Below are positions 1 to 8,082 of a DNA stretch of 64,000 bases, in pieces (within the stretch, counting starts at the first letter, position 1; every line of letters starts with the position of its first letter). This DNA is from Thiotrichaceae bacterium. GTDB taxonomy: Bacteria > Pseudomonadota > Gammaproteobacteria > Beggiatoales > Beggiatoaceae. Location of the stretch: positions 1-64,000 of the forward strand of contig JAABRD010000014.1 of NCBI GenBank assembly GCA_011391085.1, read 5' to 3'. The position numbers and the translations under genes were made by a program. Below the pieces are notes generated by a model. It was not told the DNA's origin. It worked only from the letters and a program-made list of their open reading frames with translations, and made no database searches.

Positions 1-188
1 AGTACGGAATTTATTCCGTTGGAGTACGGAATTTATTCCGTTGGAGTACGGAATTTATTCCGTTGGAGTACGGAATTTATTCCGTTGGAGTACGGAATTG
101 ATTCCGTTGGAGTACGGAATTGATTCCGCTTGAAACGGAATCAATTCCGTACTCCAAAACCCATAACCATTACCTTTGCAACACTACC
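1..188. repeat. Family D palindrome array inside a partial M1 element
   Basis: Six head-to-tail 22-bp units, each carrying the palindrome ACGGAATTTATTCCGT or its G variant, run to about 130. An inverted copy follows, then the M1 end (CATTACCTTTGCAACACTACC) finishing at 188. The left end lies outside the window. The open reading frame across this block is made of repeat sequence and is not called as a gene. Confidence 0.9.
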
Positions 189-265
189 GAGGCTTTAGCC
201 GGGGGGCGGGGCCCCGCGATTTCAATTATGTTCCGCCCCCCACCGGCTAAAGCCTCTAGTCCACC
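189..265. repeat. Family A inverted-repeat element
   Basis: Arms GAGGCTTTAGCC (189-200) and GGCTAAAGCCTC (245-256) flank a GC-rich core. It abuts the M1 end directly. The remaining bases to 333 hold only a short duplicated tract (AACCAAATCCGTT) and then rsmB. Confidence 0.85.
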
Positions 266-333
266 TGCGCCTTCATTTCTTGGAAGCCTTCATTCCTTAA
301 CCAAATCCGTTAACCAAATCCGTTTCTCTTTCC

Positions 334-1650
334 ATGTCCCCAACCATTCCCGACGCCCGTACCCTAGCTACACAGATTTTGACTCAAGTTATCCATCACG
401 GTCACTCCTTATCTGACTGCTTGGATACCAACAGTCTCCCTGACCCCCGTGACCGCGCCCTAGTCCAAGAATTATGTTACGGCGTATTACGTTGGCTACC
501 CAAATTGCAAGCCTTGTTACAACCTTTACTTAAGCAACCTTTGAAAGCCAAAGACGGTGACATTCAAGTGTTACTCTTAATCGGTCTCTATCAACAATTG
601 TACTTACGCATTCCTCCTCATGCTGCAATCGCCGCCACCGTCAATGTTACCCGCGCAGTGCAAAAAAATTGGGCGACCGGTTTGGTCAATGCTGTGTTAA
701 GAAACTTTCAAAGACAACGAGACACTTTATTAACTCGTATAGAAACCGACCGTTGCGCCCAATTCGCCCATCCTGCTTGGATATTGACGCAGTTACAAAC
801 CGATTGGCCAACACAATGGGAAGCCATCGTTCATGCCAATAACGAACATCCACCGTTCACCTTACGAGTCAACTCACGGTGTGTCTCGCGAGACGAATAT
901 CTCCAACAGTTGCAGAACGCCGGTCTCGTTGCCACCCCCACACCATATACGGACGTGGGGATAACTTTAGCGCAACCGGTAGAAGTACAACGGTTGCCTG
1001 GCTTTAACCAAGGTTGGATTTCCGTCCAAGATGGCGCCGCCCAACTGGCCACCTCGTTATTAGACGTTCCCACAGATGCCAGAGTTTTAGATGCTTGCGC
1101 CGCACCCGGTGGCAAAACGGCCCATTTGTTAGAACGCTACACCATAGATAAATTAGTAGCCCTTGACTCTCGTCCAACACGAGTACAAAAGTTGAAAGAC
1201 ACGTTACGCAGACTCCATTTGGAGGAGAATACTGCCGTATTCTGTGCCGACGCCACGCAACCGGAAACTTGGTGGGATGGGCAACCGTTTGACCGCATTT
1301 TACTCGATGTGCCCTGTTCTGGTAGCGGAGTGATAAGACGCCATCCTGACATTAAACACTTACGTCAACCCAATGACCTCGCCACGATGGTAGCCCAACA
1401 AACACGCTTACTGGAAACCTTGTGGCCACTGTTGGCGATAGGAGGAAAATTATTATATGTCACCTGTTCGGTGTTTGCCCAAGAGAACTTTTTACAAATT
1501 CAACGTTTCTTGACCACTCATGCAGATGCCCACGAAATTCCACTTACCTACCCTTGGGGACACGCCCTCCCTAGCGGAAGACAAATACTCCCAGGGGAAG
1601 ATTATTTTGATGGTTTTTATTATGCTTGCCTATTTAAAACACAGTCATGA
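334..1650 (+). CDS. rsmB: 16S rRNA (cytosine-967-C5)-methyltransferase RsmB
   Basis: Methylates C967 of 16S rRNA using S-adenosylmethionine, in the cytoplasm. The 438-residue protein has the family's usual length: an N-terminal NusB-like helical domain (about 1-140) and a C-terminal Rossmann methyltransferase. Motif I DACAAPGGKT is at 253-262, the DVPCSGSG loop at 325-332 (Cys328), and the catalytic TCS at 377-379 (Cys378). The ATG at 334 is the first in-frame start after the upstream repeats, and the N-terminus aligns with family expectation. It overlaps the next gene by about 40 nt, the usual order rsmB-DUF4390-ntrY-ntrX in gammaproteobacteria, so translational coupling is likely. Nothing abnormal is seen. 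Confidence 0.96.
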   Translation: MSPTIPDARTLATQILTQVIHHGHSLSDCLDTNSLPDPRDRALVQELCYGVLRWLPKLQALLQPLLKQPLKAKDGDIQVLLLIGLYQQLYLRIPPHAAIAATVNVTRAVQKNWATGLVNAVLRNFQRQRDTLLTRIETDRCAQFAHPAWILTQLQTDWPTQWEAIVHANNEHPPFTLRVNSRCVSRDEYLQQLQNAGLVATPTPYTDVGITLAQPVEVQRLPGFNQGWISVQDGAAQLATSLLDVPTDARVLDACAAPGGKTAHLLERYTIDKLVALDSRPTRVQKLKDTLRRLHLEENTAVFCADATQPETWWDGQPFDRILLDVPCSGSGVIRRHPDIKHLRQPNDLATMVAQQTRLLETLWPLLAIGGKLLYVTCSVFAQENFLQIQRFLTTHADAHEIPLTYPWGHALPSGRQILPGEDYFDGFYYACLFKTQS

Positions 1651-2227
1651 ACCGAAATTCTGGTGCTTAAAAAAACCGAATTTTTTAACCGCGGGACTCT
1701 TGTTGCTACTGTTCCCGTTCCCGGCCCTCGCCGAATTTTCCATCACCTCCGCGGAAGTCCGTCTGCAAGATAACCTCTATTTGATGGATGCTAACCTCGA
1801 CTACACGCTGACGGGTGCAGCCATTGAAGCCTTAAACAATGGCGTCACCCTGCCACTGGTGTTAACTATTTCCATTGAAAGAGAACGTCGCTACTGGTGG
1901 GATGAAACTATCGCGACTCAAACACAACGCTATCAACTTAAATTTTACGCGCTGACCGAACAATATCTGGTTGAAGACCTTAAAACCGAACGTCAAGAAA
2001 CTTTTCCCACCTTATCTGCGGCCTTGACCGCGCTTGGGAAATTAAGAAATTTGCCGTTGATTGAAACGACGTGGATTAAACCAGAAGGGACCTACTGGGT
2101 CTATTTACAAATTTATTTAGACATTGAATCGTTGCCCGTCCCTCTACGTCCCACGGCACATTTATCCTCCAAATGGCGTTTAAGTAGTGAATGGTATTTA
2201 TGTCCTCTGCAACCAATCAAACCTTAA
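1610..2227 (+). CDS. DUF4390 exported protein
   Basis: A 205-residue protein of the DUF4390 family, whose function is not known. An upstream extension to 1520 is open, but the ATG at 1610 is preferred because AGGGGAAG lies about 10 nt upstream. Residues about 17-38 form a signal peptide ending in a plausible ALA|E cleavage site, so the mature domain (FSITSAEV...) should be periplasmic. The gene overlaps the 3' end of rsmB and the start of the sensor kinase gene, a conserved arrangement that hints at a role connected with the NtrY-like sensor; this is inference from position only. Confidence 0.85.
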   Translation: MVFIMLAYLKHSHEPKFWCLKKPNFLTAGLLLLLFPFPALAEFSITSAEVRLQDNLYLMDANLDYTLTGAAIEALNNGVTLPLVLTISIERERRYWWDETIATQTQRYQLKFYALTEQYLVEDLKTERQETFPTLSAALTALGKLRNLPLIETTWIKPEGTYWVYLQIYLDIESLPVPLRPTAHLSSKWRLSSEWYLCPLQPIKP

Positions 2228-4368
2228 AAAGATGGGCTAGTCGCGGCGTTGCCCTGGTACTCTTTGCAACCTTGTTAACCTCCCTATGGATGGTTGCCGA
2301 TGCGTTGGAAAACTCCAAACGCTTTGAGTCGTTATACTCCACTCTGCTACTGATTAACGCAGTGGCATTTCTGGCGTTGTTGACGCTGATTGCACTGAAT
2401 CTAAGCGACCTGATTAACGCGGTCAAAAAACGCCGGGCCGGCGCCCGCCTCACGGTAAGTTTGATGATTTTGCTAGTTATCTTATCCACCATGCCCGTCC
2501 TGGTCCTCTACTACTTCTCTATAGAATTTTTGCATCAACGTCTGGATGCGTGGCTGGATGTCAAAGTCGAACAAGCCTTGACAGATGCTTTAGAGTTAAG
2601 TCGGGCGGCCCTGGATGCTAGGTTACGAGAAGCCCTGCAAGACACTAAAATGGTCGCCGAAGACCTCGCTTCTCTCACCGACGACGTGATGGGTGTCCAC
2701 TTGAGTCACTCACTGAATCGCAATGGGGCCGCGGAACTCACGCTAATGACACCCAGTGGTAAAGTGTTAGTGTTTAGCACTGCCGATGACCAAGAGGGAC
2801 GCTTATTATTACTCCCCAATCGACCCAATGACAGTGTGCTGTTACAATTGAAACAAGCCGATACTTATGTCAATTTGGAACCGTTGGGCAAGCAAGGTTT
2901 AAATATTCGAGTCGTGGTCAAATTCAAAACGACCCAAGGGAATCAAGTGCGCCTCCTCCAGGCGTTGTTTCCCATGACGGAACGTCTCAGTCAGTTGACC
3001 AACCATGTTCAAACCGCGTTGGTCAATTACAAACAACGATTGTATTTACAGAAACATTTTAAACTTAACTTCACTCTCGTCCTCTCGTTAGTCTTATTGA
3101 TAACTTTGGCCAGCGTCGTGTGGATGGCCTTTTTCGCGGCCCAACGGTTTGTTGCCCCATTAAGCAATTTAGCTGATGGAACAAGGGCCGTCGCTGGTGG
3201 TAACTACACCAAACAACTGCCTATCACCCATTTTGACGAATTGGGTTTTCTCGTCCAATCGTTTAACGATATGACCCGCAAAATTGCCCAAGCCAGTGAT
3301 GAAGTCAAACACAGTCAACAACTGGCCGACAGTCAACGGGCTTACTTGGAAGCGGTGTTAGAACGACTCTCGTCAGGCGTGATTTCGTTGGATTATGAAC
3401 AACGGTTGCGCACGGTCAACCCAGCCGCTAATCAAATTTTAGGGTTGCCATTGAGTCACAAGTTGGGACATTTTTTTCTTCAATTGCAACATGAACATCC
3501 AGCCCTCTGCGCCTTATGTCAAGCGATTCATCCCTATTTATCTGACAATGTTCATGATTGGCGAGAAGAGATTACCTTATTTGGAACCGGCGGTCGGAAA
3601 ATCCTGATATGTCGTGGCACCCAATTAAGTTTCTCCTCCCCCGACCAACCCACGGGTGGCTATGTCATCGTGTTTGACGACGTGACCACGTTAATTCAAG
3701 CCCAACGGGAAGCCGCCTGGAGTGAAGTGGCACGACGGTTAGCGCACGAAATCAAAAACCCCTTGACCCCCATTCAACTGTCTGCGGAACGTTTACAACA
3801 GAAATTATTGCGCAAGTTAACGCCTCCAGAAGCCGAAATGTTGGAACGCATGACCAATACGATTATCCAACAAGTAGAAACCATGAAGGAAATGGTCAAC
3901 GCCTTTTCCGAATATGCCAAAACGCCCAAAATGCACTGGCAAAAATTAGATTTGAATGAAGTCATTGAAGAAGTCATTGAACTATATAATCATCTTCCTG
4001 TGCCTATTCATTTGGCATTAGACGACGACATCCCCTTGATAGAAGCCGATTGCGGAAGACTGCGCCAGGTGCTACATAACTTGATAAAAAATGCCATGGA
4101 AGTGCCAGCCACGGACAATTTCATCACGGTAAAAACGCAAGTCGTGCAAGAGGATAACAGCATCGAACTCTGCGTTCAAGACCGTGGCCCTGGCGTTCCT
4201 CTGGAACTACTGGATAAAATTTTTGAACCTTACGTGACCACTAAACCCAAAGGAACGGGACTGGGGTTGGCAATTGTGAAAAAAATTATTGACGAACATG
4301 GAGGCATCGTCTGGATCGAGAATCGGCAAGGAGGATGTGTTATTATTCGGTTGCCGGTAATTTTTTAG
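2200..4368 (+). CDS. ntrY: NtrY-like membrane sensor histidine kinase
   Basis: A 722-residue kinase. N-terminal transmembrane helices lie at about 12-35, 40-65 and 80-105, an extracytoplasmic region at about 110-285, and a further helix at about 290-315. HAMP, PAS and HisKA/HATPase domains follow. The phosphoacceptor is His516 in LAHEIKNPLTP. The N box is HNLIKNAMEV and the G boxes include GPGVP and GTGLGLAIVKK. ATG at 2200 (MSSATNQ) is preferred to the ATG nine bases upstream, but both are possible. It overlaps the DUF4390 gene and is followed, after a 290-bp repeat block, by its likely partner regulator at 4659. The family is tied to nitrogen or redox signalling; the actual signal cannot be read here. 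Confidence 0.93.
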   Translation: MSSATNQTLKRWASRGVALVLFATLLTSLWMVADALENSKRFESLYSTLLLINAVAFLALLTLIALNLSDLINAVKKRRAGARLTVSLMILLVILSTMPVLVLYYFSIEFLHQRLDAWLDVKVEQALTDALELSRAALDARLREALQDTKMVAEDLASLTDDVMGVHLSHSLNRNGAAELTLMTPSGKVLVFSTADDQEGRLLLLPNRPNDSVLLQLKQADTYVNLEPLGKQGLNIRVVVKFKTTQGNQVRLLQALFPMTERLSQLTNHVQTALVNYKQRLYLQKHFKLNFTLVLSLVLLITLASVVWMAFFAAQRFVAPLSNLADGTRAVAGGNYTKQLPITHFDELGFLVQSFNDMTRKIAQASDEVKHSQQLADSQRAYLEAVLERLSSGVISLDYEQRLRTVNPAANQILGLPLSHKLGHFFLQLQHEHPALCALCQAIHPYLSDNVHDWREEITLFGTGGRKILICRGTQLSFSSPDQPTGGYVIVFDDVTTLIQAQREAAWSEVARRLAHEIKNPLTPIQLSAERLQQKLLRKLTPPEAEMLERMTNTIIQQVETMKEMVNAFSEYAKTPKMHWQKLDLNEVIEEVIELYNHLPVPIHLALDDDIPLIEADCGRLRQVLHNLIKNAMEVPATDNFITVKTQVVQEDNSIELCVQDRGPGVPLELLDKIFEPYVTTKPKGTGLGLAIVKKIIDEHGGIVWIENRQGGCVIIRLPVIF

Positions 4369-4658
4369 TGGATAGTGGATAGTGGATAGTTAAGGTAGGG
4401 TGGATTAAGCGAAGCGTATCCACCTTCTGAAAAATAGCGGAGAATAGAGAGTTAATGTAGTTAATGTAGGGTGGATTAAACGAAGCGTATCCACCCTCTG
4501 AAAAAGGCAAAAAATACAGGTGGATACGCTTCGCTTAATCCACCCTACATTAACTTAATGGCATTGCGGCTAAAGCCTCTAGTCCACCCTGATTTTTTCG
4601 CTATCCGTTATCCACTATCCACTATCCACTATCCACTATCCACTATCCACTATTTATT
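4369..4658. repeat. Repeat mosaic between ntrY and ntrX
   Basis: Contains heptamer runs of GTGGATA (about 4368-4391) and their complement TATCCAC (about 4608-4650), three family C units (GTAGGGTGGATTAAGCG...TATCCACC, two direct and one inverted), a family B end and a family A arm. No gene is seen. The mosaic separates two genes that are normally adjacent. Confidence 0.85.
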
Positions 4659-6014
4659 ATGCCTGCACACATTTTAGTCGTTGACGACGAACCCGATATT
4701 CGGACCTTGATGAAGGAAATTTTAGAAGACGAAGGCTTTAAAGTCACCGTGGCAGAAAATGGCACCGTGGCTAAACAACTGCGTCAGGAACAACCGCCGG
4801 ACTTGATATTATTGGACATTTGGATGCCTGATATAGATGGCATTACTCTCCTCAAAGAATGGCACGTCGGTGGGTTGATAACTTGTCCTATCATTATTAT
4901 GTCAGGACATGGTACTATCGAAACCGCAGTGGAAGCCACTCGTTTAGGGGCATACGATTTCATTGAAAAACCCGTCTCCATTTCCAAATTACAGGTGACC
5001 ATCAAACGCGCCCTGGAAATGGCGACGTTGCAACGGGAAAATTACGGTTTGCGCAAAACCCTAGTCGTTGCCGAACCCCTGGGACATAGCCCCGCCATGG
5101 TTGCGGTGCGTGAACAAGTTCAGCGGATTCATCAACATCATACTGCCGTTTTGATTCGCGGTGAATCAGGCAGTGGACGCACCTTGTTGGCCCGCTATAT
5201 TCATCAACATAGCCCCCGTTATAAAGAACCGTTCGTGCAAGTGCGAATCACCGGGATAACACCTGATAATCAAGCCATAGAGTTATTTGGCAGTCAGACT
5301 CACAACCATTCCGCCCGTTTGGAACAGGCCCATGGCGGGACCTTATTTATCAAAGACATTGCCGACCTCGACATCACAATCCAGGGACGGTTGTTAAGCA
5401 GTTTAGAAAATCAATCCTTCTTACGCAATGGGGGAGACACCCAACCGATTCCCATTGACGTGCGAGTGATTGCGGCCACCGCTTCTGACCCAGAACACGC
5501 CGTTGCCACCGGTCGCTTGCGTGAAGACCTCTATTACTACTTAAACGTTATCCCACTTCACATTTTGCCATTGCGAGAACATTGTGAAGACGTGCCAGAG
5601 TTATTAGAGTTTTACGTCAATTTTTTTGTCAATCAAGAAAATTTACCTTACCGCCGCTTCACCGTGGCAGCCCAAAATCGTTTGCGTAACTATTCTTGGC
5701 CAGGCAACGTCCGGGAGTTAAAAAACTTGGTACAACGTCTCCTCCTGTTAGGAAATAGTTACACCATTGACCTAGATGAAGTGGAACCGGCCTTAAATAC
5801 TCAGCCGCGTCCCGTACCCTCTGGGAATCTCTCTATTTATGACCTACCCCTGCGAGAAGCACGGGAACAATTTGAACGGGCTTATTTAGAACATCAATTG
5901 CAAGAAGTGGGAGGCAATGTCAGCAAAGTCGCTTCCAAAGTAGGACTGGAGAGGACTCACTTGTATCGAAAGTTACGGGCTTTGGAGATTGACCCTAAAC
6001 CGGTGAAAAAATGA
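4659..6014 (+). CDS. ntrX: NtrX-like response regulator with degenerate AAA+ core
   Basis: A 451-residue protein: receiver domain 1-120 (Asp9, Asp10, phosphoacceptor Asp53, Lys104), AAA+ domain about 138-375, Fis-type helix-turn-helix about 405-450 (GNVSKVASKVGLERTHLYRK). It is the expected partner of the NtrY-like kinase. The AAA+ core is unusual. The Walker A loop reads GESGSGRT, with Arg174 where Lys is invariant. The Walker B segment reads GGTLFIKDI, so the usual Asp-Glu is Lys232-Asp233. The GAFTGA sigma54 loop is absent, with ELFG at 208-211 followed after nine residues by LEQAHGGT. It is therefore unlikely to be a classical sigma54 activator and more likely acts as a phosphorylation-controlled DNA-binding regulator. 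Confidence 0.9.
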   Translation: MPAHILVVDDEPDIRTLMKEILEDEGFKVTVAENGTVAKQLRQEQPPDLILLDIWMPDIDGITLLKEWHVGGLITCPIIIMSGHGTIETAVEATRLGAYDFIEKPVSISKLQVTIKRALEMATLQRENYGLRKTLVVAEPLGHSPAMVAVREQVQRIHQHHTAVLIRGESGSGRTLLARYIHQHSPRYKEPFVQVRITGITPDNQAIELFGSQTHNHSARLEQAHGGTLFIKDIADLDITIQGRLLSSLENQSFLRNGGDTQPIPIDVRVIAATASDPEHAVATGRLREDLYYYLNVIPLHILPLREHCEDVPELLEFYVNFFVNQENLPYRRFTVAAQNRLRNYSWPGNVRELKNLVQRLLLLGNSYTIDLDEVEPALNTQPRPVPSGNLSIYDLPLREAREQFERAYLEHQLQEVGGNVSKVASKVGLERTHLYRKLRALEIDPKPVKK

Positions 6015-6048
6015 ACTGTAGGTGAACAGGTAACACTAGAAATCGCCT

Positions 6049-6270
6049 CGGTGGACTAGAGGCTTCAGCCGCAATGCCATTAAGTTAAGAAATATCCTAA
6101 CCATGTAGGGTGGATTAAGCGTCAGCGTATCCACCATCCCCGAAACTGGTGGATACGCTAACGCTTAATCCACCCTACCTTAACTTAATGGCATTGAGGC
6201 TTTAGCCGGTGGGGGCCGAACATAATTGAAATCGCGGGGAACACCCTCCGGCTGAAGCCTCTAGTCCACC
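6049..6270. repeat. Composite A-B-C nested element
   Basis: Reads inward from the left as family A arm, family B end, family C unit, then inverted C, inverted B and a complete family A hairpin. The same architecture recurs at 37437-37633. It fills the ntrX-pyk gap; the rest of the gap holds TATCCAC heptamers. No gene is seen. Confidence 0.85.
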
Positions 6271-6327
6271 ATGATTTTTTTCACTATCCACTATTCACTA
6301 TCCACTATCCACTATCTTACTAACACC

Positions 6328-7779
6328 ATGTTTCGACGCACCAAAATTATCGCTACCTTAGGCCCCGCCACGGATGATCCTGAAATATTACACAAAGTCA
6401 TCAAAGCTGGCGTAGATGTCATCCGTCTCAATTTCTCTCACCAAGGGGCAGAGATTCACCAGAAACGGTTGGAAGCCATCAAACGCACTTGTACCAATGA
6501 CTATGGTCGTCCTGTTGGCGTCATTGCCGATTTACAAGGGCCTAAAATTCGCATTGAAAGTTTTACCACCGGCCAAATCGTTCTCGAAAAAGGACAGCAT
6601 TTTATTTTAGATGCCGCTTGTCCTTCCGATGCAGGGAATCAACAACGAGTGGGTCTCACTTATAAACAATTGCCCAGAGATGTCCGACGTGGCGATGCCC
6701 TGTTGCTAGATGATGGTCGTCTCCGTTTAGAAGTGAAACAGGTTCAGGGGACGCAAATCATTTGTAAAGTAGCCATGGGGGGCACGTTGTCTAATCATAA
6801 AGGAATCAATCGAGTAGGCGGAGGTTTATCGGCCAAAGCCTTGACGCATAAAGACCGTAACGATATTGCCATCGCTGCCGAAATGCAAGTTGACTATGTC
6901 GCCGTCTCGTTTCCACGCACTGCGGAGGACATTCATGAAGCGCGAGAATTATTTCGATCCGCAGGCGGAAAAGGTGGAATCATTGCGAAAATTGAACGTG
7001 CCGAAGCCTTGACCAACCATGAAGAGATTATTCGGGCCGCCGATGCCATCATGGTGGCGCGGGGGGATTTAGGAGTAGAAATTGGGGATGCGAGTTTGCC
7101 GCCGGCCCAAAAATTATTAATCAATAAAGCGCGTGATTTAAACAAACTCGTCATCACTGCGACCCAGATGATGGAATCGATGCGCGAAAATCCCGTTCCC
7201 ACTCGTGCCGAAGTGTCAGACGTGGCCAACGCTGTCTTTGATGGGACCGATGCCGTGATGTTATCTGCCGAGACCGCCACCGGGAAATATCCTGAAGAGA
7301 CCGTGATGATGATGGACCGAGTGTGTCGCGAAGCCGAAAAGCAACCACAGGTGCGGACTTCCAATCACCGCATGGATTGTCAATTTGGACGGATTGATGA
7401 AGCCATTGCGATGGCAACCATGTACACCGCTAATCATTTGTTAAAAATCAAAGCGATTGCGGCGTTGACAGAATCTGGGTCAACTGCGTTATGGATGTCT
7501 CGTATTCATTCCGGCATTCCGATTTTTGCCCTCTCTCGTCACGTCAACACTTGTCGGCGAGTCACTTTGTATCGCGGCGTGTATCCGGTCAAAATGGAAG
7601 ATTTATCGACTGTCGACACCTTGGAGGCTAACCAATTGGTCATTGACGAATTAGTCAAACGCGGGGCCGTGGGGAAAGGGGATTTGGTGATGATTACCAA
7701 AGGCGATTTGAAAGGCATTGCAGGGGGGACGAATTTGATGAAAATTGTTTGTGTGGGGGAGGAGGGGAAGATAGTGTAA
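6328..7779 (+). CDS. pyk: Pyruvate kinase
   Basis: Converts phosphoenolpyruvate and ADP to pyruvate and ATP in glycolysis. The 483-residue protein covers the whole family: N-terminal MFRRTKIIATLGPA, the barrel with substrate and metal residues (IAKIERAEAL; MVARGDLGVEIG; TATQMMESM), the B domain about 70-170, and the C-terminal domain. The reading frame is open for 19 more codons upstream, but those codons are translated heptamer repeat, so ATG 6328 is the start. No strong Shine-Dalgarno sequence is seen. It stands alone between repeat blocks. Confidence 0.97.
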   Translation: MFRRTKIIATLGPATDDPEILHKVIKAGVDVIRLNFSHQGAEIHQKRLEAIKRTCTNDYGRPVGVIADLQGPKIRIESFTTGQIVLEKGQHFILDAACPSDAGNQQRVGLTYKQLPRDVRRGDALLLDDGRLRLEVKQVQGTQIICKVAMGGTLSNHKGINRVGGGLSAKALTHKDRNDIAIAAEMQVDYVAVSFPRTAEDIHEARELFRSAGGKGGIIAKIERAEALTNHEEIIRAADAIMVARGDLGVEIGDASLPPAQKLLINKARDLNKLVITATQMMESMRENPVPTRAEVSDVANAVFDGTDAVMLSAETATGKYPEETVMMMDRVCREAEKQPQVRTSNHRMDCQFGRIDEAIAMATMYTANHLLKIKAIAALTESGSTALWMSRIHSGIPIFALSRHVNTCRRVTLYRGVYPVKMEDLSTVDTLEANQLVIDELVKRGAVGKGDLVMITKGDLKGIAGGTNLMKIVCVGEEGKIV

Positions 7780-7784
7780 ACCAG

Positions 7785-7818
7785 GTAGGGTGGGCAAACA
7801 CACACTTGCCCACCCTAC
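7785..7818. repeat. Hairpin downstream of pyk
   Basis: Arms GTAGGGTGGGCAA and TTGCCCACCCTAC form a 13-bp stem six bases after the pyk stop. It may act as a transcription end, but it lacks a T-run. The same arm occurs in unrelated places (22898, 23447). Confidence 0.7.
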
Positions 7819-7823
7819 AAACT

Positions 7824-7895
7824 ACTGGAATGCAATAAGAATGATTGCCCCCTGCGAAGCGTCGCAACGGCGCAATAATTCTTATTGCGCTCCAG
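7824..7895. repeat. Inverted-repeat element with TAAGAAT arms
   Basis: Ends CTGGAATGCAATAAGAAT and ATTCTTATTGCGCTCCAG are inverted, with an inner GCGTCGCAACGGCG core. A near copy lies at 63894-63964. Confidence 0.8.
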
Positions 7896-7965
7896 CAGGG
7901 AGTCGTACAATTTTACAGGAATTTTAAGTACCGAAGCAGAAATTTTACGGTATTTTCAATCGTCG

Positions 7966-8014
7966 CCCTCACCCCCGGCCCTTCTCCCTCTGGGAGAGGG
8001 GCCGGGGGTGAGGG
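7966..8014. repeat. GC-rich hairpin element upstream of the kinase gene
   Basis: CCCTCACCCCCGGCC and GGCCGGGGGTGAGGG are perfect inverted arms. They sit inside a wider inverted pair (GAAGCAGAAATTTTA near 7933 and AAAATTTCTGCTTC near 8035). Related cores occur at 34675-34765 and 45340-45433. Confidence 0.8.
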
Positions 8015-8082
8015 TAAAGGCGTCATTATACCAGAAAATTTCTGCTTCACTACTTACTATATTTCACATTAGGGTCTCTCTT

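Noticed and set aside
120-416. 98-codon open frame at the window start
   Set aside because: It is translated family D, M1 and family A repeat and overlaps the rsmB start in another frame.
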